Positions 13,636-25,360 of a DNA stretch of 64,000 nucleotides are shown piece by piece (positions within the stretch are counted from its first letter, which is position 1; every line of letters begins with the position of its first letter). The stretch lies in NCBI GenBank assembly GCA_905183005.1, contig CAJJDO010000088.1, positions 1 to 64,000 on the forward strand, read 5' to 3'. The translations under genes were made by a program, and so were the position numbers. The notes under the pieces are model-generated. The model ran no database searches. It worked only from the letters and a program-made list of their open reading frames with translations, and was not told where the DNA came from. This stretch comes from Paramecium pentaurelia. Its lineage: Eukaryota > Ciliophora > Oligohymenophorea > Peniculida > Parameciidae.

Positions 13636-14484
13636 TAATTAAGTATTTTTATGAAATACTTCAAATCTTTTTATATTCTAATTTTTCTTTACTTGGTATC
13701 ATACCCAATAAATGCATAAATAATTCTATTAATTATTTATGTTATCCAAAATAATTTAAATCACCATTATGTTATTCAAAAATACAAGTTTAGATCCAAA
13801 TTTTTGGATTAAAAAAGTATTCATAATTATATTTAAACAATTACAATTAAGTTATTTAAGCCATTTGATAAGATATTTATAAATGTATTTTTTAACCATA
13901 TATATATCTTTATAGCAAGGCTAAATATATATAATTTTTGTTTATTCGCTTAGATAAGATCAAAATATTCAAATAACTCATATAAAAGAATCTCATAATA
14001 ATTCTAAATCTTAGATTGTCTTTGATATTGAATTCAAATGGATTCTTATAGTTTTCATAGGTTGGTTTCATCTATGCTTTTTAATGGTTTTACCTCTAAT
14101 TAAATAGTAACTTTGAAATTCCTAAATCAGATTTTATAGTAATTGGCTTTATTGATTAAATCAAGAATAAAAAAAGATTATGTAAATATTTCTAAAATGG
14201 GTTACTGACCTTCTTATTTTAAGATTATAGAAAATTATAATCACCTAAAACTTATTATTGAATATTTTGATTTTATTTTGATTCAAATTAAAGTCAATGC
14301 TACATGTTTGAATTTATTTGAATAAACTAAATATTTAACATGAATCATTTATCTGATAAAATTTATTTCTCCATTCTTAACCCACAGTTATCTTTAAAAT
14401 CTTTGTTGGGAATTTTGATAGATAAATGAATTACAATAAAACCTCAATATTGATTAAACTTTTTGTTCTATAATCTCATTACAA

Positions 14485-14605
14485 CAACTACCACCAGGAC
14501 ACTCAACAACTTTTCCACCTTCAGTTACTTAACAATTTACACCCTTATAAGTAACACTAAATTATAATGTTTTTTGATATTGTTAAATCTATTATATTAA
14601 TAAAG
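14485..14605 (-). pseudogene. Short SPRY-gene fragment
   Basis: A 121-bp piece matches the exon that joins the coiled coil to the SPRY domain (frame VTYKGVNCQVTEGGKVVECP). It is closest to the truncated copy at 2818-3405, sharing TTTTTTGATAT. It stands alone in non-coding DNA. Confidence 0.75.
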
Positions 14606-17266
14606 GATTATAATAAAGATTATTTAAATATAACTCTCCATGATTTGAAATTGTGTGAAGAACTTTAAATAGATTAAATTCAAAATACGTTTAGCAACAA
14701 AATTAAATAACTTAACTTTATCATGCAATTAAAAATTTTCTTTATATAAATCTTTAAACAAATACAAAAGTTGTTGAATCCTCTCAGCTTTTACCTTCCT
14801 AAACGTTGAATATTTGATAAAATTATTGTATTAAAAAGGTTTAATAATTTTTCATCTATACAACAAGAATTAAGTTTACCCAATAGACATCCTTCCAAGT
14901 GTATTTTATTCATAGTTTAAGCTTTAGCTAGTTTTATTCTTTCTAAAATTAACTTAGAAATCATAATTTATTAGTATACTTGAATAAAAATTCTTTAATT
15001 TTGCTTTTGTAAAGTTCTAATCGTTAAACTAGAATTATTGTATATGTAAGCAATAGAATTCTTTTTTTATTTTTCATATTTTCTGGTTTTTTTTGGCCTC
15101 TAAGTTTTTAATATTGACAAGATTTTTATGTATAAACAACAATTTAGAAAATGCATTCTGTAGGAATATTTGATTAATCGGAATCAAATCCACGATGTAA
15201 ATATAGAAACTAATCAAATAAACATTATAAATATCTGAATCTCTGGATTGATTGGAATTTATATCTGTCAGATGTTTCAGAATCATAAATTTCAAATAGA
15301 AGAGACTTAGATAAATAATAAATTACTTAAAAAGTGCTACAACTTTTAATAGAAATATAATTTAATCAAAAGTCAAGATCTTCAGAATGTTTATTGTAAA
15401 TGATATACGATAGCTTCATAATATTTATTAAATAGAATTGTCAAACATTGATCCAATGAAATAAATTTTCTACTTATAAGAAATTAATTGAATTGACTGC
15501 ATAATGTTAAACTAAAATTTCAACAATATTTTTTCAATTCCAATAAATAGATTATTTAATGCTTTAAGGATAATTTTTTTGCGTAAGATTTCAATTAAAA
15601 GTTTAAATACTCAATCTTTCTTGAAACATTTTGAATTAAATTTAAATCAATTATATTTTTATTAATTTATTGAAAAAATAAAATAAATAAATATCCTCCT
15701 ATTAAAGTTGGTTGAATTAAAAGAAAATTAACTTAGTTAAATAAAGCAATATCTTATATTTCAAATTTATCATAAGCAAATCCTCAATAGATATATTTAA
15801 AAGTGTTGTTTATTAAATCCCAGAAAAGAAAGGAACAAAAAAAAAGAATAACTCTATGTAATTGATATTTTTCAAGCCTATATGTAATTTACTTTATACA
15901 AATAATTTAATAATCGACTAATTACAGATGTCTACCTTAGAGTTCTTTAGTATTTATAGAAAATTTAGTTTATATTCTATCCATCATAGCATGACTTATT
16001 ATTTTACTGTAGAGATATTTTGTGGTATCAAAAATATTTAATAATCTTGAATAGCATTTCCATTTTTTTAGTTCCCAATTTTAAGTGTCAAGGCTACCAA
16101 GCTGTACTATTAATTAACAAATTTTGACAAAAAGTAGTCTATTAATATTTCGATCTTAGTATTGATTTTCCATGTATAAAGAAATCTTAAAACTCATTTT
16201 AGATATGATTGATCTAATTGAGGTATTTTCAAGCATTTTAGTTAGATTTTTCAAGAATTTCAGCAATATTTCATTTTTTTAAATAATTGCAAATTTTATT
16301 TAAATTTGAAAAACAAATTTAAGAAAATTCTAGCTCAAAAAAATAGCTAAAATTAAAAAAAAACACAAACTATTTTCTTATTTGATATAATTTCATTTTA
16401 TTTTAATATTTTTTCTGATTCCTGAAACTTGATTATTAAAATCAGAAATATCCTCACTTTCATTCCATATCTCATCTTTAATGGCATACTCTTTTTCATG
16501 ATTCTCTCTGCTTCTAAATAATAATACTAGATAATAGTTATTTACAGAAAGTAATTTTAATCTTAATAACTATTTTTACAATATATATTCCATTTAATTT
16601 ACATCTTATTATTTTTATAACTACAATTAAAGAATAGGGAATTAGAATATTCCTAATTAATATAATTAGTATTTTTTTAAGATTAGGTATGGTGTTTCTT
16701 TAATAAATTTCCAAATTTCCTATTCTATTATTATTTTCATAATCACCTACCATCATAATTTGAATCTTTCTATAAATATGAACTTGATTATTAGCCACTC
16801 ATAAAAAGAAAAATGAAGTTCTACCTATAATCAAAATTTGAAACCTTCAATATAATAAATTTCTCCTTAACTGTAGATTTGATTAAATATAAATATATAT
16901 TAAACTTTTATTACGTATACAGTCATTAACTAAAATGCATGAGATTACAAAATTTTATTTTAATTGAGCAATTTAAATTATAACTTTTATTTAATTATTT
17001 TATGAAGAACTCATCAATTAAAATTTATTAAAACAATAATCCAAATAAATACAATTGTAGTTTAATTTATAATTTAAAATTTATGATTGCTAAATTGATA
17101 AACTATATGATTATTATAAAAAAAAAGATTCATTAATTTGATCTTATATATATTAAATATAAATTATGAGATTATATTTTTATATGAATTTCAATAAAAT
17201 ATATATATAATAACAATAATCAGAATGAATTAATTATTTTGTGAGCCTCATCTCAAAAAATGTTTT

Positions 17267-18877
17267 ATGGTGGATTTAAATAAAGTAAGTGCTATTAAAG
17301 GCCGATTTGTTTGCCCATAATGTGTTGAAGAAATACCGAAATCAAATAGAGATATGATTGATTAATTCAAATGCTTGGATTCTTTTTTTGGATAATGGGA
17401 AGTAATTTCTAAAGAAAACAGAACTCATATCTTATATAATATGGAATAAATCTAAAATTATTCAATAAGTTTTTAAAATTTCAACGATAAGATTCTGAAT
17501 ATTATATAGGAAGTGACATAGTATTGTTTACATCATCTATAAAAATAATTAAATTTTTTTGAAGTAAAACCGGAAAGATTATCAATAGAATAAATTTATG
17601 AAATAGCAGAAAATCTAAGTAATCAAGAATATTTGTATACATTTAGAAAATAATAAGAAGTTTATTATAATTCATATTTAGAAGAGATTGAAAGAATTTT
17701 AGAAAAAAATGAAATTAAAAAGATTTATAAAGTAAGACCCAATTTAAGTATAGTTAGTCAATAAGTTGACATTAAAATGAAAATAATACCTTAAAAAAAA
17801 AGGTTTCAATTAAAATGGATTCTTGGTATATTATTTAGTTTATGTATAATGATGATCATTTAACTAAAAGAATAGGATAATAATGTTAAAAAAAATATAA
17901 TTGAGAGTAAAAAAGAGGTTAATTTTTCTTATGAGATTATTAAATCAAATATACAGGAATAAAATATAAAATGTTCTGTATTTGCTTTTAATTAGTAAAA
18001 TTCAATAATTATAGCCGGTTGTGAAGATACTATTAAAATATTTGAATTTGATAATGGAAATATACATTGTCTACAAACTTTAAATGGTCATAATAACAAT
18101 GTTAGTGCTTTATACTTTATGAAAAATTCTAATGAATTTATATCAGGAGATATTTTTGGATCAATGTTTTTTTGGAAATAAATTTAATATAATAAATGGT
18201 AGATGTAATAACAAGCTAAATAACATACTCATATAATTAATCAAATCCTCATGAATTCTTAAGAGGATCTAATTATTTCATGCAGCCATGATAAATCCAT
18301 AATTTTCTGGAATTTTCAAAATGTATGGAAAATCAAAAAAATAATCAATGAACATAAAAGTTGGGTTATAAGTCTTAGTTTAAATGAAAACTAAAATTAA
18401 TTAATATCTTGTGATAATGATGGAACCATATTGGTGATGAATAAACAGCCCAACAACGATTGGATAGTAATTTAAAACATAAGAGTAAAACCTGGATATA
18501 AATTAACTTTTATAGATATTAATTAATTCGTTTATCAACCAAATAATGATTAATTTATGGAAGTATACAAATCTAATGGTGAAGGATATAAGTAAATTAA
18601 AATTATTGATTTGAAATATGGTAGAACTGAAAATATGTGGTATTTCCCTTCTGTATTTATAATGAAGAAATAAATCCTGATTAATAAATATGATAATTAT
18701 ATCCATATTATAAAGAAGAATATGGCTGGAGATCTTTAAATTGAATATTCAATTTAGTTTAAAAATAATCTAATATATGGAGTTGTCAGCAATGATGGAT
18801 AATATTTAATCACATGGGATGAGTAAAATTAATTTAAAATAAGAAAATATTTTCCATCAGTTGCTTATAAATAATGA
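17267..18877 (+). CDS. WD40-repeat protein with N-terminal Cys motif and one TM segment
   Basis: A single exon of 537 codons (536 aa) from ATG at 17267 to TGA at 18875-18877. The N-terminus has FVCPQCVEEIP, a CxxC pair. A hydrophobic segment (WILGILFSLCIMMII) lies near residues 185-200. WD40 repeats fill the C-terminal half (for example GCEDTIKIFEFDNG, SCSHDKSIIFWNFQN, SCDNDGTILVMN). The family is typical of the expanded Paramecium WD40 repertoire; partner and function are unknown. It is convergent with the next WD40 gene, which has a similar C-terminal design, so the two may be distant duplicates. The TM segment between the Cys motif and the propeller is unusual for WD40 proteins. Confidence 0.85.
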
Positions 18878-19282
18878 AATGAATAAGTTTTAATAATAAA
18901 ATACAATTTTTTTATTTTTGAAAAAAATTTAAAAACAAATCCTTTTATTTGAATTATAATCTTAATATTATCTAAGCTATTTAAAAGTAACAAAAAATAG
19001 GATAAAATTAATTAAGGGACTTATCATAGCAGAAGCGCTATTTTAGACTTAAATATAAATAAATTAAATTATTAATATCTTTGCATAAATTCTAATCAAT
19101 AATAAGATCGATATATTATCAAATATTAATAATTTATCTTATGAATTAACATTTTAGAAAATATACAAATTATTAAATGAAACATCTATCATTTATAGAG
19201 AATAGTATTTATGAAATAGGTTTTTCATTATAAAATATTTATGTGTTATTTAATTATATATTAAACTTTTAATATTTTAATT
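18878..19282. other. Intergenic between convergent WD40 genes
   Basis: About 400 bp of AT-rich 3' flanking sequence shared by two convergent genes. No further feature seen. Confidence 0.6.
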
Positions 19283-20938
19283 TCATTCTTTTGATTGAAA
19301 ACATCTAATTTATATTTCTTTTGTGAAATAATCCCAGGTAAGCAAATATTGTCCATCATCGCTAAGTGTACCATAAATACAATTATCATCGAATTCAATA
19401 ACTTATTCTAAAAAAAATTATCTTTCACTAACTATGTTTCCATTACAGTAATTTCCACATCTTATTAAATTGACATTTTTGCCATTCTTAATCATAAGAA
19501 TACATTTTTAAATAGAAAATTTTGAAGGAAAAAGATTATCACAAGATTGACTATATCCCTTTACATCTATTTCTTTAGTTTTCAAAAATTGCCCTTCAGA
19601 ATTACCAGTAATTTCATAAATATCCATTTTTGAGTATGATCTTGGTTGAAAGGCAAAAATATTATTCTCTATAAAACATAAACGATATCCATCATTCTCA
19701 ACATTTATTTCTTATAATACTATCCATGAATATGAGTATTAAGTTTTTAATAATTCCATAACGAGAATGAGTTTATCAAGTCCACATGAGATTAATTTTG
19801 TTTGATCTTCATTTAAAGACAATGCATAAACATAACTGCTATGTTTTCTTATAGTTTAGGAACAAGACCATAATTATTTATTGTTATTTTCACAATTTTG
19901 ATTGTAGCTCCAAAATTTTATAGTTTTATCGTCACTCCCAGATATTATTAAATCTTCTTTCTAATTATATATTAAGCAAAGTATGGAGGAAGTGTGCCCT
20001 ACTAATTATTGAGAACATGACCAAGATTTTTTCATTTCATTTTGATATAACCATATCATTATGGAGTCATCTCGAGATCCAGAGATGAATGAATTCTTTT
20101 ATTTCTTGAAAAAATCAAGTGTAAATATAGAGTCATTATGTCCTTTTAATATATCTATTTGAACAAGTTTATTCTAAATTAATTCAAAAACTCTGATCTC
20201 TTTTTCACATCCAACCAAAACTAGTGTGTTATCTTAATTAATAGCTATGGCTTGGCAATATTCAGGTTGTTTGATAGAGTTCTATGCGATTATTTCAAAT
20301 GTAAATGGTTAAATTTTTGTTTTTGAAGCCTCCTAAATAGAATGCTATATTCTGATTTTATCAATATTAGTCATCATTTCTAAAATTTGCTGACACTCTT
20401 GATATTCTTAAAAGGAACTAAATTACTCTAGGTAGATACTCATTTGATAACTTTATAATACAGCAATTTGATGAAGCTTGGTAATTGTTAATTTTGAATC
20501 TCTTTCGGTTTCTTTATTTTAATAATTCAATAGATTATCAAGTTCTTTGATCATAATCTGCATCTAATATTAGTTATTAAAAGTTTTCAACTCTTTTATC
20601 CAATCAGAGCTAATTTATATTATTGATTCTAATTATGAATTTATATATGATCTCATTTGACATGCATTACTTTATAGTTTATGTAGATTAATAATTTGAG
20701 ACTAAACAAAGTCTAAATCATTTCTTGATTTTTCTCTGACTTTCTACTCAGTTATCTCCAAAGCTTTCTCAATCTCAATAGTTTTTAAATTTTAATCAAT
20801 ATTTTCCACACAATAGGAACACAATAATCTTTTTTCAATTAATAAGCTTTAATCTAATAGTATTGTATTTATTGGTTATCCTATGTGTTAAGAACATGAA
20901 AAATTAGTTACATAATCTAATTATTTTTGTTGTATCAT
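19283..20938 (-). CDS. WD40-repeat protein with N-terminal Cys/His motif and coiled coil
   Basis: A single exon of 552 codons (551 aa), ATG at 20936-20938 and TGA at 19283-19285. The N-terminus carries FSCSQH and LLCSYCVENI, a Cys/His arrangement like a small zinc motif. Residues ~45-190 are largely helical/coiled coil. Residues ~225-551 hold WD40 repeats (GCEKEIRVFELIQN, SGSRDDSIMIWLYQ, SGSDDKTIKFWSYN, SCGLDKLILVMELL, SDDGQYLLTWD). Probably a lineage-expanded scaffold protein. The zinc-motif plus coiled-coil N-terminus recurs in the SPRY and TLDc genes of this window. Function unknown. Confidence 0.9.
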
Positions 20939-21566
20939 GATTTTAATTATTGATAAATTATCATATTACATTTGAGTCTTAATTAGGCTTAAATAATTGA
21001 ATATAGTTTATAAACTATATAGATAAATTTGGGAAAAAAATTAAATTTTTTTGTATTTTATTTTCTATTTAAGGTGCAGCAAATTATATAATTCTCTATT
21101 GATTACAATTCCAAAATTGTCTTATCGATATGAATTAATAAACTCAACTAATTTTACAATTATTAGAATCAAATTATATATAAATATATTTTAACTGAAG
21201 GCTATATTAAATAAATCATATGCATCTAAACTTATTTTAGTATTTTTACATATAAAAAGACTAATCCTATTAAATAGTTCGGTACTTCAATTAACATTTA
21301 GAATCATGTGTAAATTAAAGAGTTGAATAAGTTTAGATTTTAGAAATAAAAGTATAGTAAATCATCTCTTTCTTATGACACTTTAAAATTGATAGATTAA
21401 GCAAAATACAAATGTAATAAAGAATATAATAAATTAAAAAGCGTCCAGTTATTCAGATTAATAACATAAGGATCTATAAAATATATTAGTTCTTATCCCC
21501 CTTCATTTTGATTTTCAATAAGAACTTTGTTCCTTTAAAATTCCATAATTAAAAATAGTTTACTTA
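20939..21566. promoter_or_regulatory. Divergent intergenic region with palindrome
   Basis: This ~630-bp region separates the minus-strand WD40 gene from the plus-strand CK1-like kinase, so it should hold both promoters. The only distinct element noticed is the 20-bp palindrome at 21001-21020. Confidence 0.4.
21001..21020. repeat. Perfect 20-bp palindrome
   Basis: The sequence ATATAGTTTATAAACTATAT equals its own reverse complement. It lies 63 bp upstream of the WD40 start codon on the minus strand. It could be a dimer-binding operator or simply AT-rich chance. Confidence 0.5.
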
Positions 21567-22676
21567 ATGTATCTTCAAACTTCTAAATATCAGGTACTCT
21601 CAATGATTGGATAAGGTTCAGCACATTAAGTGTTTAAGGCAGAGCATAATCTAACCCAATAGTTATTTGCAATTAAAATCGAAAAACGCCCTAAGTCAGG
21701 TCAAATACAAGATGAAATTAAAGTCCTTAAAGAATTACAAGAAATAGAAGGAGTCCCAAAAATAATAAATCATGGAATGACCCCAGACAATAAGTAAGAA
21801 CAATATAATAAAATTTAGATGCTTTCTTATTATGCCACTCCTAAATTGTAGTTTACGAGATTTAGTAAAATCTTAACCATTATCTTTATCCAACATATTG
21901 GCAATAGGATTAAGTATAATTGAGACTTTAGAAAAAGTTCATAAAAAAAACATAATACATTTAGATATTAAACCAGAAAATATAATGATCTCATAAGGAA
22001 TGCAAAAGCATTCTAAAGATCAAATACTAAAGCCTGGGTACATTTAACTCATTGACTTTGGCTTATCTCAATCTGTAAGAAATTCAAAATTCTTAAAAAA
22101 TGTATTCTTTGGATCGTTAAATTTTGCCAGCAGAGCATCCCATAAAGGTCAATAATTAGGTTATAAGGATGATTTAGAAAGTTTATTCTTTGTATTAGTC
22201 TATTTGAGAAATTGTATTCATTAAAATTTACTCTAGTTAATTTGCCATGGTCTTTTAGACCTTCTATGGGATTTAAGAATATGGATATAAAATTTATTGG
22301 AGAGATGAAAACTTCTCTTTTTAACTCTATGGAATTATCTATCAAATTCCCTTTAGAATTTTCGAAATTTGTTTCTTATATTGATGTTCTCAAACATTAT
22401 GAAATGCCTGATTACTCTTACATAAAGGATTTATTTATTAAAATGCTACTATCTTCTATGAAGGATTAATCTTCTACCATATAATCTATTAATTACCTGG
22501 GAAATTCGAAAAACCTACAAATCCCAGTTGAAAATTAGCTTCTATATGATGATTCAATAGAAACTTAAATTTAAGAAGATATACTAGATACTGAAGCTAA
22601 AATAATTAGCCTATCTGAGATGGTTAGATAATACAACACTGTTTAAATTAAATCAATTGTAAATATTGAATATTGA
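21567..22676 (+). CDS. CK1-like protein kinase
   Basis: Two introns (21794-21818, 25 nt; 22214-22236, 23 nt) give 354 codons (353 aa). Kinase landmarks are continuous across both junctions: glycine loop IGQGSAHQVFKAEHN (~14-28), beta-3 lysine FAIKIE (K37), catalytic loop IIHLDIKPENIM (~120), LIDFGLS, FGSLNFASRASHKG, and YKDDLESLFFVLVYL followed by LPW. These match the casein kinase 1 superfamily. In the catalytic loop the Arg of HRD is Leu, as in non-RD kinases. The other catalytic residues (K, D, N, DFG) are present, so activity is plausible. It ends with a short tail of ~45 residues. Confidence 0.9.
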
Positions 22677-24038
22677 TTATTATTATTAAAATGTTATTAA
22701 TTAATAATTAATAAATTAATTTTTACATATTTAATATATACTATTATTCTTAATTAATTTAAAATTCTCTCCGTTTAAAGGGTTTTCTTAAATCAATTCT
22801 CACAAATTAAGATATTGGAATACTTGTCTTGCAAACTAATAGTGAAAAATTAATAATGATATTTAAAAAACAATAAAAATTATATTGATCATACTATTGT
22901 GGTTATGAATATCTTTAAATTTTTGAAAATAATCTAATTTAAAATAATTAATTTATCAGAATATAAAACAATTTAAAAAATTACAAATATTTCTAGTTTT
23001 TGATTAGTTATCTAGGTTGCAAATAATGAAACTGAAATCTTAGCAATTTATATGTAACTTTAATGATAATCTGACTCTATGAATTTATTTGATATCACAT
23101 TTGATTGTAGTCTAAGAACACCATTGTTCTGGACAGAATAGTGATATCTTTAACATTTCCGAATCTATACATTACCAATAGAATAATTGTTATAGATCCA
23201 ATAGATTGTGCTATAGTAATTTCTTCTGATAACATTTGATTTTAAGAGTAATTTATTTCCTTAATTTCAATATAAGTATCGATTTAATTATTTGGATCAA
23301 AAAATCTAGATTAACTGCCAATTTAGAATTACAAAAGAAGTATTTCTTTTATTTAAGAATGAGTACATTTCTTATATTAATATTTAGAATAATACTTTAT
23401 GATATATTTGACATATCCTATAATCATTATTCTCTAATATATAATTATTTATGCTTTAAAAAACTTCTATTCAAACCTAAATCATCCAAATATGTTATTG
23501 ATAAAGTAGATTTCAATGATTTTACAATTTAATACAAGAAAAATTAATTAATAAAGTGAAAAAAATCTAATAATGAAATTAGTATTCTTGAAATTTTCAG
23601 TGTTTAAGAATTTATTTGAAGCAAAAATTTGTATTTTTTGATATTTACTCAATTAACAAAATTCATATAAAAAAATATTAGCAGAAAATCTTAGAATCTG
23701 ATTTTTATTTTTTTAGTAGAAAGATTTAAGTCCAAAATTAAATTTAATTTGAATATTATAGATATTGAACCCTAGAAATGGATATCTAAATAAGGACTAA
23801 TATTTTATAAATTGATATCATAAAATAGATTTAATATGAAATATGGATTTAAATAAGAATAATGAATTTGTTGATATAAATTTAAGATATAAAATACAGA
23901 GGAATCTTTTTTTTCAGACCTTTATTATATTATATGTCTATCTTTTATTGATTATGTAATAAATTTAACTATAATTGATATAGTCTTTCAATTTGCTTTA
24001 ACTTATTGTTATATGCATATATTGATATAATTTAACAA
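22677..24038. other. Intergenic, no convincing gene
   Basis: About 1.36 kb of AT-rich DNA between a plus-strand and a minus-strand gene. An open stretch near 23236-23560 would encode a Leu/Ile-rich peptide but uses no TAA/TAG glutamines over nearly 100 codons and lacks an ATG start, unlike the genes here, so I do not call it. Confidence 0.5.
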
Positions 24039-24863
24039 TCAGTAATCATCTGTTTCAGTACGTTGATCATCATCAAATTCAGATGGATTCTCAAAAATTG
24101 AGCCTTCTGAAAACTCTGAAAAATCATAAGTTTAGGATGATGTTATCGACTCAAGGTCATTTATTACTCTAATTATCAATTATCTAATCCTTTCAATTTA
24201 CAAATCTTAGGAGGAGGATTAGGAACTATAATATGAGGTATGTGAGTATTATGAAGAAGATTCCAATGATTCTTAATGCGAAGATGAATTGGATTAGGAA
24301 AATGATTAAGATTCAATCGATAATTGTTGATATAGTTATATCAATTATTAATATTATTGTTAAAGTCTTGAAATTTAATGCATAGAGTCAGTATTGACAA
24401 AGGTTGGGAAATTCAATTCAATTCCTTCAAACAAATTTAACTTACAAATTTCTACCGCCAATTATATATCAGATTCCTAGCTTCCTTATAAAACTTCATA
24501 TTTATTTGATGGTGACATAAGCCCAATAAATTGATTGGTTATCTTAAAGCATTCATCTTCTTGATATAAAAATATTTAGTTCTCTTTTGATTGTACTTAA
24601 TGTAGATTTCTTTTTTGTTCAAAAATTAGATTTCGTTACATCTTTCTAATTTTATTGCTATAAATTTCTCTACGATCATATACAATTTCTAAGATATCTA
24701 TTTGATAATATTTTTGTGATGAATTTTCTTATTGCTAGCTTTAAAAATTGTAATTGATGTGACTTAAATTATTAAGTTCTTATCGTTTGCAATACTCTTA
24801 AATTTTTTATTGTCTAATCATTTCGAATTATTCAATAATCACCTACTATTAATTGTTTTCCAT
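24039..24863 (-). CDS. Hypothetical Gln/Ser-rich acidic protein
   Basis: A single exon of 275 codons (274 aa), ATG at 24861-24863 and TGA at 24039-24041. The N-terminal ~110 residues are basic and Gln-rich. The middle has a compact-looking stretch (FKITNQFIGLMSPSNKYE, LFEGIELNFP). The last third is very rich in Ser, Gln and acidic residues, ending EFDDDQRTETDDY. No known domain recognised. The low-complexity Ser/acidic tail suggests a regulated, perhaps phosphorylated protein; this is inference. Confidence 0.65.
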
Positions 24864-25360
24864 TCCTAGCCAAAATCGAGTTATTAAAAATAATATTAAA
24901 TCTTGGTGTTATCAAAATGTATAATTTATATCAATATCAACCTTTTCTCCTTAAAAAATTTAATTAAGTATTCAATACATTAATTTTTTTACTTCAATTA
25001 TATATATATTTTTTACCTCCTTATTAAATTTCTATAAATTAGTTTATATAGACATTATTTAGAGAAAATTTTTAGAACTTAAAATGATTGTAAAAAATTG
25101 CTAAATTCTTTTTATTTGATAAATAAGCTAGTAGATTTTCAGATAAATAGTAATTATAAATTCTTTTCGATAGAGGGTTTTTTAAATAACAAATCTAAAA
25201 AAACTAAAATTTTAGTAATATCATTTTAAATTAATCTAAAGAAACGACTTTATTCAAATAATTAAATAAAGAAATAAAAATTCTAGTATAAACATTTCAA
25301 TTAACTAAAAATATGTAAAAAAAATTAAATTAATTCTTAAATTATAATTATGGATCCTTA
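24864..25360. other. Intergenic, nothing seen
   Basis: About 500 bp of AT-rich DNA between two minus-strand genes. It should contain the promoter of the Ser-rich gene downstream of it and the 3' flank of the receptor kinase. Confidence 0.5.

Larger units (their letters stand above)
12759..17266. other. Gene-poor stretch with SPRY fragments
   Basis: Besides the SPRY fragments at 13168-13635 and 14485-14605, no gene was recognised. The sequence is AT-rich with short poly-A/T and AT runs, especially 16.5-17.2 kb. Confidence 0.5.

Noticed and set aside
1..17266. Considered a micronuclear (germline) assembly with internal eliminated sequences.
   Set aside because: Genes to the right show no TA-bounded insertions across about 25 genes, which would be expected in germline DNA of an IES-rich Paramecium; I could not identify any IES by its end consensus on the left either.
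23236..23532. A 98-codon open frame free of TAA and TAG.
   Set aside because: Real genes here use TAA/TAG for Gln at high frequency; this stretch has none and no ATG start, and is surrounded by non-coding sequence.
23843..24330. A plus-strand frame (144 aa with TM-like segments) made continuous by two GT/AG introns of 28 and 25 nt.
   Set aside because: It lies antisense to a longer minus-strand frame (24039-24863) that needs no introns and has clear Gln/Ser-rich ciliate coding character. The plus reading is a mirror effect of the repetitive acidic tail.
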